In this document: positions 8,281 to 16,304 of the stretch, piece by piece
Layout of the letters: every line of letters starts with the position of its first letter
How positions within the stretch are numbered: position 1 is the stretch's first letter
DNA from: Mediterraneibacter glycyrrhizinilyticus
GTDB lineage: Bacteria; Bacillota; Clostridia; Lachnospirales; Lachnospiraceae
Direction of reading: 5' to 3'
NCBI RefSeq assembly: GCF_016902345.1
Contig: NZ_JACJLR010000008.1
Location: forward strand, 1-64,000
DNA: 64,000 nucleotides
Notes under the pieces: model-generated
Seen by the model: only the letters and a program-made list of their open reading frames with translations
Told to the model about the DNA's origin: nothing
Database searches by the model: none
Position numbers and translations under genes: made by a program

Positions 8281-8431
8281 AAGGTCGGGAATGAGATAGT
8301 CGCCGCATTTGGTGTAAGTCAGTTCCGTACAAGGCTCCTTTCGTGGGAATGTGGTTGACAGTTACGGTCAGGTTCAGGGGTATCCCTCCTTCATCACAAC
8401 TGTCTTTTCATTCGCCACAAATGAGCCGCAG

Positions 8432-8593
<162 letters not shown>

Positions 8594-8597
8594 CTAA

Positions 8598-8945
8598 GTG
8601 ACTGCTTCACTAACCATGACAAAAACCATGATTAAGCAGCAACTCAAGCGGCCTGACACCCGCAGCGGCAAAATCCGGGCGTTGCAGGAGAGCGCCGCCC
8701 TCACCGAGCGCGGGGAGATGTGGGCGCAGTACAACAAGTACAAGCCCATCCGCAAGCAGCTTGCCAGGGTAAAGCCGGAGAGGCGGGAACTGTTCGAGCA
8801 GCGCCACAGCCGGGAACTGATCCTCTATGACGCGGCGGCCCGGTATCTGAAGGAACTGAAAGACGTTGAATGGCTCCGCAAGGCCGCCGACCAACTGGCC
8901 CGCCAGGAACAGGACAAGTCCCATGACCGGGGGACGGAACGGTAA
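8598..8945 (+). pseudogene. Relaxase (MobA/MobL type) C-terminal fragment
   Basis: Open frame of up to 115 codons rich in Arg/Lys/Glu. ERGEMWAQYNKYKPIRKQLA and ERRELFEQRHSRELILYDAA then ARYLKEL resemble the C-terminal helical region of conjugative-element relaxases (compare the common YKPI...HSREL.L..AARYLKE pattern). The first 20 codons look unrelated to any family, and no nickase motifs (HxHxH or catalytic Tyr) are present. I read it as a remnant; a small genuine protein cannot be excluded. Confidence 0.5.
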
Positions 8946-9010
8946 AGGGTACGGCGTTTTGGCGCCCCCTTTTAGGTGCGTCGCGTTTCACGACACCCCT
9001 TTGTACGCAG

Positions 9011-9044
9011 AAAAACCGCCGTACAGGTTTCACCCATACGGCGG
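9011..9044 (-). terminator. Terminator of the RelB/YafQ pair
   Basis: On the minus strand CCGCCGTA (9044-9037) pairs with TACGGCGG (9023-9016), followed by T5 (9015-9011). Confidence 0.8.
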
Positions 9045-9052
9045 CAGACGGT

Positions 9053-9343
9053 TTATTTGCCGAACAAGTCGCTGTGCGACCCGGTGCGGGCAAGCGTCAG
9101 AACCAGCACATCATCCTCGATACGGTAAATGAGCAGCCAGTCAGGGAGAATGTGACATTCCCGATGGCCCACTCAATCGCCGGACAGATCGTGATCGCGG
9201 TTTTTCTCCGGCAGCGGTTCACCCATCGCCAGCAGCGCCACGACCTGCTCCAGCAATTCAATTTTCAGGCCGTGCTTGATTGCCCGTTTGTAGTCCTTCT
9301 TAAAGCCGGTTGTGTACTTGACGGTGTACTTTGTTTTCCTCAT
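9053..9343 (-). pseudogene. yafQ: YafQ-type mRNA interferase toxin with internal stop
   Basis: Reading from ATG 9343 gives a RelE/ParE-fold YafQ toxin: KYTVKYTTGFKKDYKRAIKH, LPEKNRDHDLSGD, then TGA at 9175-9173 (codon 57), then in the same frame VGHRECHILPDWLLIYRIED and LTLARTGSHSDLF, stop at 9053. The toxin family usually has W at the stop position (SG-W-G.RECH), so TGG to TGA explains it. The catalytic histidines lie after the stop, so the truncated product should be inactive. It overlaps the antitoxin stop by ATGA, the normal arrangement. Confidence 0.85.
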
Positions 9344-9618
9344 TTTTTCAGGTCGGCAAACAACTCGTCAAGGTCATTGTAGCCCTTTACAGACGGGTCT
9401 TTTGCAATCCTTTCCGCTTCCAGCATGGCAGCAATCGTTTCTTTGTTGGGCTGTTCCAGCTTCACTTCAAAGGGAATGCCGCCCTCACGAAGCGACTGGC
9501 GCACGAAGATGTTGAACGCTGTGGATAAATTCATGCCGAGTTCCGCAAACAGGGCGTCGGCCTGTGCCTTCAAATCCGCGTCCATGCGGATGCTGATGTT
9601 TGTGGTATTTCCAGCCAT
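9340..9618 (-). CDS. RelB/DinJ family antitoxin
   Basis: 92 residues. NISIRMDADLKAQADALFAE and LGMNLSTAFNIFVRQSLREG form the ribbon-helix-helix DNA-binding region of DinJ/RelB antitoxins; the acidic C-terminus (DLDELFADLKK) would wrap the toxin. Ribosome site AAAGGGG precedes the ATG. It is now paired with a toxin broken by a nonsense codon, so it is a solitary antitoxin that could still neutralise related toxins. Confidence 0.9.
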   Translation of the reverse strand: MAGNTTNISIRMDADLKAQADALFAELGMNLSTAFNIFVRQSLREGGIPFEVKLEQPNKETIAAMLEAERIAKDPSVKGYNDLDELFADLKK

Positions 9619-9647
9619 ATCATCAACCCCTTTCTGCTGGTACTTTT

Positions 9648-9689
9648 AGTATATGCCATTTGCACGAAGAAAACAATACTTTGCACGAA
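9648..9689 (-). promoter_or_regulatory. Antitoxin promoter with two direct repeats
   Basis: On the minus strand TTGTTT (9676-9671), 17 bases, TATACT (9653-9648). The 10-base word TTTGCACGAA (plus-strand sense) occurs at 9659-9668 and 9680-9689, exactly 21 bases apart (two helical turns), flanking and covering the -35. This is a good autoregulatory operator for a RHH antitoxin. Confidence 0.65.
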
Positions 9690-9724
9690 TATTTAACAGC
9701 AAATTCATTGAATGAGGTCACTGT

Positions 9725-9901
9725 ATGAAGCAGATTATTTTACCCGTTACTGTCCACCTGAATATCCGCCTGCCCCTTGCCCTCTTGCAGCCGGAACCGG
9801 CAGCAGCGCCCACCGGCCCGGAGCCGGAGGCCCATGCCTGCCAGGGCTGCGGCAACTGCGGCGGGTGCGGGAAGTGCCAGCATGAAGAAAAGCAAGCCTG
9901 A
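9725..9901 (+). CDS. Small Cys-rich element protein
   Basis: 58 residues with ribosome site GAGG 8 bases upstream. N-terminus KQIILPVTVHLNIRLPLALL, a Pro/Glu/Ala middle, then a cysteine cluster CQGCGNCGGCGKCQHEE near residues 42-58 that could bind zinc or an Fe-S centre. It overlaps the next gene by 20 bases in another frame. Such small ORFs accompany Cys-rich-VLP genes in conjugative elements; function unknown. Confidence 0.5.
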   Translation: MKQIILPVTVHLNIRLPLALLQPEPAAAPTGPEPEAHACQGCGNCGGCGKCQHEEKQA

Positions 9902-10208
9902 ACTTATCCCCGTCATGGACTACCGCCAGTACCGCAGAGCGCGGCGGCTGGTACATGAGTGCTGCAACTATGACGGCGGCAACTGTTTCGCGCTGGACGA
10001 TGGGAGGAATGTGTCTGCGTCCAGTCCATTTCCTACTCCCTGTTGTGCCGGTGGTTTCGGACGGTGGTGCTGCCGCTGGACAAGGAACTGGAAACGGTTC
10101 TGTTCCATCGCCTGGACGCCAAACGGTGCGCCGTCTGCGGGGCGCTGTTCCCCCCCTGGCTCCAACCGGGCCAAATACTGCCTTTTCTTTCCTCAATACG
10201 TTACTTGA
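9882..10208 (+). pseudogene. Cysteine-rich VLP-domain protein with two frame changes
   Basis: The start (KKSKPELIPVMDYRQYRRAR and CCNYDGGNCFALDDG) matches Cys-rich VLP proteins of conjugative elements. At GGG 10002-10004 one G appears missing: the expected continuation EECVCVQSISYSLLCRWF is in the next frame, which runs to AKRCAVCGALFPP. At the C7 run 10150-10156 one extra C restores the first frame, ending SNRAKYCLFFPQYVT. The ORF is thus open end to end, but its middle 50 codons are read out of frame. Paired homopolymer errors or two real indels are both possible. Confidence 0.75.
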
Positions 10209-10363
10209 AGAAAGAAAAAGAAAGGATAAAGTATAAGTGTTTCTCAGAAGCCTGAGTAGTCATGGGTAGCTGAGGATGATGTCAAACTTTGAGCAAGTTA
10301 CAGAGATTGAAACAGATATTGAAGATACCCTGGAAAAAGTCGTAAAGAGGAGAGGGCGGCACA

Positions 10364-10690
10364 TCAGTGACCTGACGTGCCGAACAGGTTCAGGATCACA
10401 CATCCGATGATGATCAGGACGATCGCGATGATCCCGACGGTGTTGACTTTCTGACCGAATACGACGGCGGAGATGATCGTTGTGGCGACGATGCCTCCGG
10501 CGCACCATGTGGCATAGGCGACACCCAGATCGATGCGGAGCAGTGCCTTTGAGAAGGCATAGAAGCAGAGAATATATAAAACGATGCAGCCTGCCGCCGG
10601 CACCGGCTTTGTGAAGCCTTCAGAAGCTTTGAGCAGTGTGGTCGCGATGATCTCCAGTATGATCGCGGAACCTAATAATATGTATTGCAT
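10364..10690 (-). CDS. Small multidrug resistance (SMR) family transporter
   Basis: 108 residues with four hydrophobic segments typical of EmrE/QacE/SugE proteins. The essential membrane glutamate is in LEIIATTLLK (TM1, about residue 13), and YATWCAGGIVATTIISAVVFG forms TM3. The start at 10690 is chosen because AAAGGAGG is 8 bases away; the ATG two codons earlier is too close. Exports cationic drugs or guanidinium in known relatives. Monocistronic, convergent to the element remnant. Confidence 0.9.
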   Translation of the reverse strand: MQYILLGSAIILEIIATTLLKASEGFTKPVPAAGCIVLYILCFYAFSKALLRIDLGVAYATWCAGGIVATTIISAVVFGQKVNTVGIIAIVLIIIGCVILNLFGTSGH

Positions 10691-10774
10691 TTTCATTTCC
10701 TCCTTTAACACCTGAGTTATTATACAATGACGAGTGCAGGTTTACAACGAGAAAGAAGACTGTCAGAATTATAG

Positions 10775-10816
10775 TATGCGCTCAGGTTATAGACTTCTGC
10801 TGAATCGGCATTGTAC
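10775..10816 (+). promoter_or_regulatory. 42-bp conserved upstream motif, copy 1
   Basis: TATGCGCTCAGGTTATA (10775-10791) is followed by a less conserved 25 bases ending CGGCATTGTAC. The same block (35 of 42 identical) recurs at 19364-19405. It lies about 80 bases before an aldo/keto reductase and probably holds an activator site (MerR-like GGTTATA dyad) plus promoter. Confidence 0.6.
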
Positions 10817-10892
10817 TTTTGGAGAAGACTATCCTAAAATATGACTTGTAAGAGGAAAACATCGAAAGCAGTTTTGCAAGGAGGAAACGAAC

Positions 10893-11744
10893 ATGGAGTA
10901 TGCAGTATTAAATAACGGATCAAAAATGCCAATGGAAGGATTCGGAGTATTTCAGGTGCCGGATCCGACGCAGTGTGAGCAGGCAGTGCTTGATGCGATC
11001 GAGACCGGTTACCGTCTGATCGACACAGCAGCTGCTTATATGAATGAAAAAGCAGTGGGAGAGGCGATCAGGAAATGCGGCGTTCCCCGCGAGGAGCTGT
11101 TCATCACCACAAAGCTGTGGGTACAGGATGCAAGTTATGAGGGGGCGAAGAAAGCGATCCAGACATCCCTTGATGATCTGGGGCTGGATTACCTGGACCT
11201 GTATCTGCTCCATCAGCCTATGGGAGATTATATCGGAGCATACAGGGCAATGGAAGAGGCGTATAAAGAAGGAAAACTTCGCGCCATCGGCGTGTGCAAC
11301 TTCTATCCGGCACGCCTTGCAGACCTCTGTGAGACTGTAGAGGTCAAACCGGCGGTAAACCAGGTGGAACTCCATCCCTTCTTCCAGCAGGAAGATGCGC
11401 TCGCTCTCATGAAAGAGTACGGAGTGATCCCGGAGGCATGGGGACCGTTCGCAGAAGGAAATCACGGCATCTTTACCCATCCTGTCCTGACAAAGATCGG
11501 TGAGAAGTACGGAAAGAGCGCCGCTCAGACAGCCCTTAGATGGAACGTCCAGAGAGGTGTGGTCGTCATTCCTAAATCCGTACACAAAGACCGCATGGAG
11601 CAGAACATGGATATCTGGGATTTCAGCCTGAGTGAGGAAGATATGGCGGAGATCGCAAAACTGGATCTGGGTCACAGCGAGATCGTGAACCACGATGATC
11701 CGGGATTTGTGAAGATGCTCCACACCATGAAGATCCACGACTGA
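10893..11744 (+). CDS. Aldo/keto reductase
   Basis: 283-residue NADPH-dependent oxidoreductase of the AKR superfamily. Catalytic tetrad residues are visible: D in LIDTAAAY (about 44), Y49, K in TTKLW (about 74) and H in LLHQP (about 107); the nucleotide-binding IPKSVHKDR is near 230. Ribosome site AAGGAGG. Close relative of the broken copy at 20728/26825. Substrate unknown; such enzymes detoxify small aldehydes and ketones. Followed by the LacI gene on the same strand. Confidence 0.92.
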   Translation: MEYAVLNNGSKMPMEGFGVFQVPDPTQCEQAVLDAIETGYRLIDTAAAYMNEKAVGEAIRKCGVPREELFITTKLWVQDASYEGAKKAIQTSLDDLGLDYLDLYLLHQPMGDYIGAYRAMEEAYKEGKLRAIGVCNFYPARLADLCETVEVKPAVNQVELHPFFQQEDALALMKEYGVIPEAWGPFAEGNHGIFTHPVLTKIGEKYGKSAAQTALRWNVQRGVVVIPKSVHKDRMEQNMDIWDFSLSEEDMAEIAKLDLGHSEIVNHDDPGFVKMLHTMKIHD

Positions 11745-11794
11745 TCCGGCAGAGGTATTTCCACGTTGTTTTGAAAGCGGTATCAGAGACAGGA

Positions 11795-11824
11795 TTGACA
11801 AAATGCTTCGGAATCGAGTATCCT
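11795..11824 (+). promoter_or_regulatory. Promoter of the LacI-family gene
   Basis: TTGACA (11795-11800), 18 bases, TATCCT (11819-11824). A half operator GAAAGCG lies at 11773-11779, allowing autoregulation. Confidence 0.55.
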
Positions 11825-11864
11825 TTATTCATATGGATCTTTGAAAAAACTGGAGCGAATGGAT

Positions 11865-12854
11865 ATGAATATTTATGATATCGCGAAAGAAGCCGGGGTT
11901 TCGATCTCGACAGTTTCACGGGTGTTGAACAATAAGAGCAATGTAAAGGAAAACACGAGACGGAAGGTGGAGGCTGTACTGGAGAAGCATGACTACAGGC
12001 CCAGTGCGATCGCGCGGGGGCTGGTAAGCAGTTCTATGCGTACAGTGGCAGTCCTGACTGTGGATATCCGGGTACCCCATTATGCCAGAACGGCATACAC
12101 GATCGAGCGGGAATTCAGCCGCAGAGGGTATGAGGTTATGCTCTGTAATACCGGAGGGGAGATGGATGAAACAGCGAAATACCTTCGTGTTGCAACTGAG
12201 AAAAATGTGGACGGAATCGTTCTTGTCGGATCAGTCTTTAACACGATCTGTAAAGTGCCGGAGATTCAGAATCTTCTTGGAAGGATACCAATGGTGCTCG
12301 CCAACGGGAAAGTGGCTGCAGAGAGGTCTTACTCTGTTCTGGTAGACGACGGATACGGAGTCGGTCTTGCTGTTGATCATCTGGTGAAACGGGGGTGTCA
12401 GGATCTGTATTATCTGAAGGACCTGGATACGGTCAGCGCCCAGTTAAAGTGCCGGGGCTTTCTGGAGGCGGCGGAGCGCGCCGGGATCAAAGGCGGAAAG
12501 CGCCGTGTGATCGAGACGTCCATGAGCCTGAAAGGCGGGATGGATGCGGTGGAAAAGCTTCTGCAGGAAGGAAAAAAGTTTGATGGTGTTGTCTGCGGTG
12601 AGGATATCACGGCGGCGGGAGCTGTGAAAGCGATTCGGCGTGCGGGTCTGAAAGTACCGGAAGATGTGGCCGTGACAGGATATAATAATTCCGAGTACGC
12701 GAGGATCTGCGAGCCTCCTCTTACAACGGTGGATAACAAGCCGGAGCTGGTGGCAATGCTCAGTGTACAGCTTCTCACAAGCCTGATCGAGGAGACAGAT
12801 GCCTATTCCTCCTGCACGATCCAGCCGGAGATCGTTCCCGGTGGGACAGCATAA
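11865..12854 (+). CDS. LacI family transcriptional regulator
   Basis: 329 residues. N-terminal HTH and hinge: NIYDIAKEAGVSISTVSRVL, KHDYRPSAIARGLVSS; then a periplasmic-binding-protein-like sensor (AVLTVDIRVPHYARTAYTIE, VDDGYGVGLAVDHLVKRG, GYNNSEYARICEPPLTTVD). ATG 11865 is chosen because GGAG is 9 bases upstream; the TTG at 11841 and ATG at 11859 are poorer. Upstream of and codirectional with the dlgD-hydantoinase operon, whose promoter carries GAAAGCGCTTT operators, so it is the likely sugar- or acid-responsive repressor. Confidence 0.92.
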   Translation: MNIYDIAKEAGVSISTVSRVLNNKSNVKENTRRKVEAVLEKHDYRPSAIARGLVSSSMRTVAVLTVDIRVPHYARTAYTIEREFSRRGYEVMLCNTGGEMDETAKYLRVATEKNVDGIVLVGSVFNTICKVPEIQNLLGRIPMVLANGKVAAERSYSVLVDDGYGVGLAVDHLVKRGCQDLYYLKDLDTVSAQLKCRGFLEAAERAGIKGGKRRVIETSMSLKGGMDAVEKLLQEGKKFDGVVCGEDITAAGAVKAIRRAGLKVPEDVAVTGYNNSEYARICEPPLTTVDNKPELVAMLSVQLLTSLIEETDAYSSCTIQPEIVPGGTA

Positions 12855-12877
12855 AAAAGAAAATGAAAAGATTACAG

Positions 12878-12907
12878 TGGGACTGCATAGGGCAGCCCCA
12901 TTTTTTT
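12878..12907 (+). terminator. Terminator after lacI-type gene
   Basis: TGGGACTGC (12878-12886) pairs imperfectly with GCAGCCCCA (12892-12900), followed by T7. Confidence 0.75.
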
Positions 12908-12934
12908 GTGCGTTACGCCCGGAGGGCGACCGCT

Positions 12935-12951
12935 TACATTCCCGGAATGTA
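12935..12951. promoter_or_regulatory. 17-bp palindrome of unknown factor
   Basis: TACATTCC-C-GGAATGTA is a perfect 8-base dyad around one base, in the gap between the LacI terminator and operator O1. It may be a second regulator's site. Confidence 0.35.
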
Positions 12952-12990
12952 CCTTTTGGCATTTCGGGTGATTGAATATGATTTAAAATA

Positions 12991-13002
12991 GAAGCGCTTT
13001 CA
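12991..13002. promoter_or_regulatory. LacI-type operator O1
   Basis: GAAGCGCTTTCA with core AAGCGCTT, about 140 bases upstream of O2. Spacing is compatible with DNA looping by a tetramer; a CcpA cre role is also possible. Confidence 0.6.
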
Positions 13003-13094
13003 TAAAAATGGAAAATATAATTGTGATTTTTACCAAAAAGGAAAAAGAAAAATAGTAGAAAACTACTGAAAAAACTCGAATCTTAGTGATTTTG

Positions 13095-13143
13095 TTGACA
13101 AAAACGATTAGATAAATATAATGAAAATAAAGAAAGCGCTTTT
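13095..13143 (+). promoter_or_regulatory. Operon promoter and operator O2
   Basis: TTGACA (13095-13100), 16 bases, TATAAT (13117-13122): consensus hexamers. The palindrome AGAAAGCGCTTT (13131-13143) sits at the predicted transcription start, a classic repression position for a LacI-family protein. Confidence 0.8.
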
Positions 13144-13187
13144 ACAAACTTGCAAAATATTTTCAAAAATTGAAAGGAGATCAGAAA

Positions 13188-14189
13188 ATGAGAGTCGCAT
13201 ATGAGGATATGGTGAAAGAATTTGCCCGTGTTCTTGAAAAAAAGGGGTTTACGCAGGAGGATGCGCAGAGCGCGGCGGTGATCTTCGCCCAGAACAGCCT
13301 TGCAGGTGTTTTTTCCCATGGACTGAACCGGTTCCCGAGAGTGGTCAGCTACCTGGAAAAGGGGGAGATCGATCCCAACGCGCAGGCGACATGCGAGATG
13401 AAGATGGGGGCCATTGAGCGCTGGGACGGACACCGGGGATTCGGACCTCTGAATGCAAAGAAAGCCATGGATCATGCGTGTGAGCTGGCAAAAGAGTACG
13501 GTATAGGATGTGTGGCGCTGGGAAACAACAATCACTGGATGAGGGGCGGTACATACGGATGGCTGGCAGCGGACAACGGATGCATCGGGATCTGCTGGTC
13601 CAACACTATGCCTAACATGCCGGCGTGGGGCGGAATGGACCGGAAGATCGGGAACAATCCGCTGATCATGGCAATCCCGCGTTCCAACGGAGAGCATGCG
13701 ATGATCGACTGCGCGGTCTCACAGTTCTCTTACGGAAAGATCGAGGACTGCCGTCTTAACGGGAGACAGCTTCCGGTGCCGGGCGGATACGACACGAAGG
13801 GGCAGCTGACCACGGACCCGGCGGAAATTGAAAAAACATGGAGGGTACTTCCCATGGGCTACTGGAAGGGCAGCGGGCTTTCCATTGCTCTGGATCTGAT
13901 TGCGACGGTGCTGACCAACGGCAACTCTGTTCAGAAGATCGGAACGTTCGGAGATGAGATCGGGCTGACACAGATCATGATCGCGATCGACCCGTCTAAG
14001 TTTAACACAGTTGAGGAGACAGATCAGATCGTGGATGAGATTCTCTCCGATGTAAAAACATCTATTCCGGTAGAAGAAGGCGGCGAGGTGTACTATCCGG
14101 GCGAGCTGGAACTGAAGAACATCAAAGAAAACAAGGTGAACGGAATTCCTGTTGTAGAAGAAGTATGGGAGTCTGTACTGAAAATGTGA
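13188..14189 (+). CDS. dlgD: 2,3-diketo-L-gulonate reductase-like dehydrogenase (DlgD/YiaK type)
   Basis: 333-residue member of the malate/L-lactate dehydrogenase type-2 family, closest in pattern to DlgD (YiaK): SGVYSHG-like AGVFSHGLNRFPR (about 43-55), IERWDGHRGFGPL, NNNHWMRGGTYGW (about 113-125) and LPMGYWKGSG (about 220-229). It would use NAD(P)H to reduce a 2-keto acid such as 2,3-diketo-L-gulonate. ATG 13188 has AAAGGAGA upstream. First gene of the operon and directly downstream of the O2 promoter. The substrate may differ from ascorbate breakdown because UlaABC or araD partners are absent here. Confidence 0.85.
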   Translation: MRVAYEDMVKEFARVLEKKGFTQEDAQSAAVIFAQNSLAGVFSHGLNRFPRVVSYLEKGEIDPNAQATCEMKMGAIERWDGHRGFGPLNAKKAMDHACELAKEYGIGCVALGNNNHWMRGGTYGWLAADNGCIGICWSNTMPNMPAWGGMDRKIGNNPLIMAIPRSNGEHAMIDCAVSQFSYGKIEDCRLNGRQLPVPGGYDTKGQLTTDPAEIEKTWRVLPMGYWKGSGLSIALDLIATVLTNGNSVQKIGTFGDEIGLTQIMIAIDPSKFNTVEETDQIVDEILSDVKTSIPVEEGGEVYYPGELELKNIKENKVNGIPVVEEVWESVLKM

Positions 14190-14219
14190 TGCTTTAAAAA
14201 CAGATAAGGAGATTTTCTT

Positions 14220-14879
14220 ATGATACACGGAGTCTTATTCGACATGGACGGGCTGATGTTTGATACCGAAGCAGTCGGATACAGGGGATGGAAGGAAGCG
14301 GAGCGACAGCTTGGGATTGAAATAAGTGACCAGGCGATTGCCGCCTTCCGGGGGCTTGGAAACTGTGAGAAACGCCTGCGGTTCGGGAAACTGACAGGGA
14401 GACCAGACCTGTATGAGAAGGCGCTGGCGATCCGTGTGGATTACGCAGACCGCTGGATCTGCGAGAACGGCCTTCCGGTAAAACCGGGATTGAAAGAACT
14501 GATGGAGTTTCTGAAGGAAAAAAGGATCCCGGCGGCGCTGGCAACCTCTACGGAGAGAGACAAAGCCATGACCTATCTTCGCATGGCAGGCGTGGAGAAG
14601 TATTTTTCCGCATCTGTCTGCGGGAGCGAGGCGGGAGCATCGAAGCCGGCGCCGGATATTTTTCTGAAAGCAGCGGAAAAACTGGGGCTTCCGCCCGAAA
14701 AATGCCTGGTCCTGGAGGACAGCACAAATGGTCTGAAAGCGGCGAAAGCAGCAGGGTGTATGGCTGCGGTGGTACCGGATCTCTCGCCTGCCCCACCGGA
14801 AGAAGCCGGGCTGTGGGACTGGAAGGTTCATGATCTGAAGGAAATGATCCCGATCATCCAAAACCGTGTGTCAGAGTGA
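14220..14879 (+). CDS. HAD-family phosphatase / beta-phosphoglucomutase-like
   Basis: 219 residues with all HAD motifs: I VLFDMDGLMFDTE (D8, D10), II ATSTERDK (about 107-114), III K at SKPAPDIF (about 142), IV VLEDSTNGLKAA (about 163-174). The helical cap (15-85) places it in subfamily IA with phosphoglycolate phosphatase and beta-phosphoglucomutase. Second gene of the operon, 30 bases after dlgD. It probably dephosphorylates a sugar phosphate or acts in metabolite repair. Confidence 0.9.
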   Translation: MIHGVLFDMDGLMFDTEAVGYRGWKEAERQLGIEISDQAIAAFRGLGNCEKRLRFGKLTGRPDLYEKALAIRVDYADRWICENGLPVKPGLKELMEFLKEKRIPAALATSTERDKAMTYLRMAGVEKYFSASVCGSEAGASKPAPDIFLKAAEKLGLPPEKCLVLEDSTNGLKAAKAAGCMAAVVPDLSPAPPEEAGLWDWKVHDLKEMIPIIQNRVSE

Positions 14880-14938
14880 AATAAAAGTACTGGGGCTTCC
14901 AGCCGCAGTGAAAGAACAAAAGGAATGGAGGAAATAAA

Positions 14939-16291
14939 ATGGAATATGTAATAGGTATTCTTTTACTCGTCTCCTTCGTCGGACTTGCAGTTTACGCAGT
15001 ACGCGGAGGAAACCTGATGATGGGAATGCTGATCATGGGCGTGATCTGGACCGCGTTACCGCTGATCGGCAATACATTTGCTACAAATCCGGAATTCATC
15101 GCTTCTTATCCCGGTGTGACAGATATCAGTTTTGTGGATGCGATCACGAACGTGTTCCAGTCGGGACCGGAAGGATGGGGAAGTGTCCTTGTAAATGTCG
15201 TTTTTGGCGCATGGTTCGGACGAGTGCTCCTGCAGACGGGGATTGCGGATACACTGATCCGTAAGACGGTAGAGCTGGGAGGAGACAGACCGGTGATCAT
15301 CTGTGTGCTCCTTTCTACAGTGACCACGGCGATCTTCTCCACATTGTTCGGGGCAGGAGCAGTTGTTGCGATCGGCGTGATCATCCTGCCGATCCTGATG
15401 AGCCTTGGCATTCCGAAAAAACTTGCCATCGGATCTTTCATGATGAGCGTGGGTGCCGGAATGTATTTAAATCCTGTGCTGACAGGGCAGTTTCTGGCGT
15501 TCTTCCTGGACGATGACGGGAAACAGATGATCACATATGATGATCCGGCCCGTCTCCGCTGGGCGGTTGTCGGACTTGCGGTACAGCTTATCATGGTCAT
15601 CGTAATGTGCATCTTTGCTCTTCGCAGCAAGAAGACAGTCCATGCGTGGACTGCATCGGCAGCGAGAAAGTCCCGCCCGGGATATGTTCCGACTGTGGCG
15701 CTGATCGCACCGATCATCCCGGTGGTGCTGCTGGTAGTGTTCGATATCCCGATCATCCTGGGATTTACCATAGGAAGCTTCTACGCGCTCGCTGTATGCA
15801 GAAAGCTGACATCTTTCCGCGGTGCCTGCCGCGTGATGAACAAGGATTTCTATGACGGTGTGGTCGATACCGCTCCGCTGGTAGGATTCCTGCTCATGAT
15901 TCCGATGTTCAACAAAGCAGCAGAGCTGTGCGTGCCTTATTTTAACGCACTGCTTGGAAATGTGATCCCGAACAATACATTGGTGATCAGTATTGCATTT
16001 GCTCTTCTGGCTCCGCTTGGACTCTTCCGCGGACCGTTCACCCTGTTCGGATGCGGCGCGGCGACATTGGGGATACTCAAAGGGATCGGCTTTTCGACGC
16101 CGTATCTGTTCGCCCTGATGGTCATTCCGTCTATCACGATGAACGTATCCATCTGTATGACTCAGAGCTGGATCGCATGGGGCGTAAGCTATGCGAAAGT
16201 TTCTACAAGAGAACATCTGAAACAGACGCTGCCGGTGGCATGGATCATCTGTGCGATCATGCAGGCTGTCACATTTGTAATGTTTGGCTAA
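14939..16291 (+). CDS. GntP/ion-transporter superfamily permease
   Basis: 450-residue inner-membrane protein with about 11-12 hydrophobic segments from residue 3 to 449 and a basic cytoplasmic loop near 225-245. The repeat-like LFGAGAVVAIGVIILPILMS (about 141-160) and LLAPLGLFRGPFTLFGCGAA (about 358-377) resemble the hairpin regions of gluconate:H+ and citrate symporters. In an operon with a dehydrogenase and a hydantoinase-like ATPase it most likely imports the organic-acid or amide substrate. The exact subfamily is not certain. Confidence 0.75.
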   Translation: MEYVIGILLLVSFVGLAVYAVRGGNLMMGMLIMGVIWTALPLIGNTFATNPEFIASYPGVTDISFVDAITNVFQSGPEGWGSVLVNVVFGAWFGRVLLQTGIADTLIRKTVELGGDRPVIICVLLSTVTTAIFSTLFGAGAVVAIGVIILPILMSLGIPKKLAIGSFMMSVGAGMYLNPVLTGQFLAFFLDDDGKQMITYDDPARLRWAVVGLAVQLIMVIVMCIFALRSKKTVHAWTASAARKSRPGYVPTVALIAPIIPVVLLVVFDIPIILGFTIGSFYALAVCRKLTSFRGACRVMNKDFYDGVVDTAPLVGFLLMIPMFNKAAELCVPYFNALLGNVIPNNTLVISIAFALLAPLGLFRGPFTLFGCGAATLGILKGIGFSTPYLFALMVIPSITMNVSICMTQSWIAWGVSYAKVSTREHLKQTLPVAWIICAIMQAVTFVMFG

Positions 16292-16304
16292 GGAGGTGCC
16301 GGGA

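Noticed and set aside
10276-10400. Short rightward ORF starting MMSNFEQVTEIETD
   Set aside because: Weak ribosome site and it runs into the antisense of the SMR gene; perhaps an element remnant, but not supported.
12991-13143. O1/O2 as CcpA cre sites only
   Set aside because: Each has mismatches to the cre consensus and both are symmetric GAAAGCGCTTT-type sites next to a LacI gene; catabolite control remains possible but is the weaker reading.
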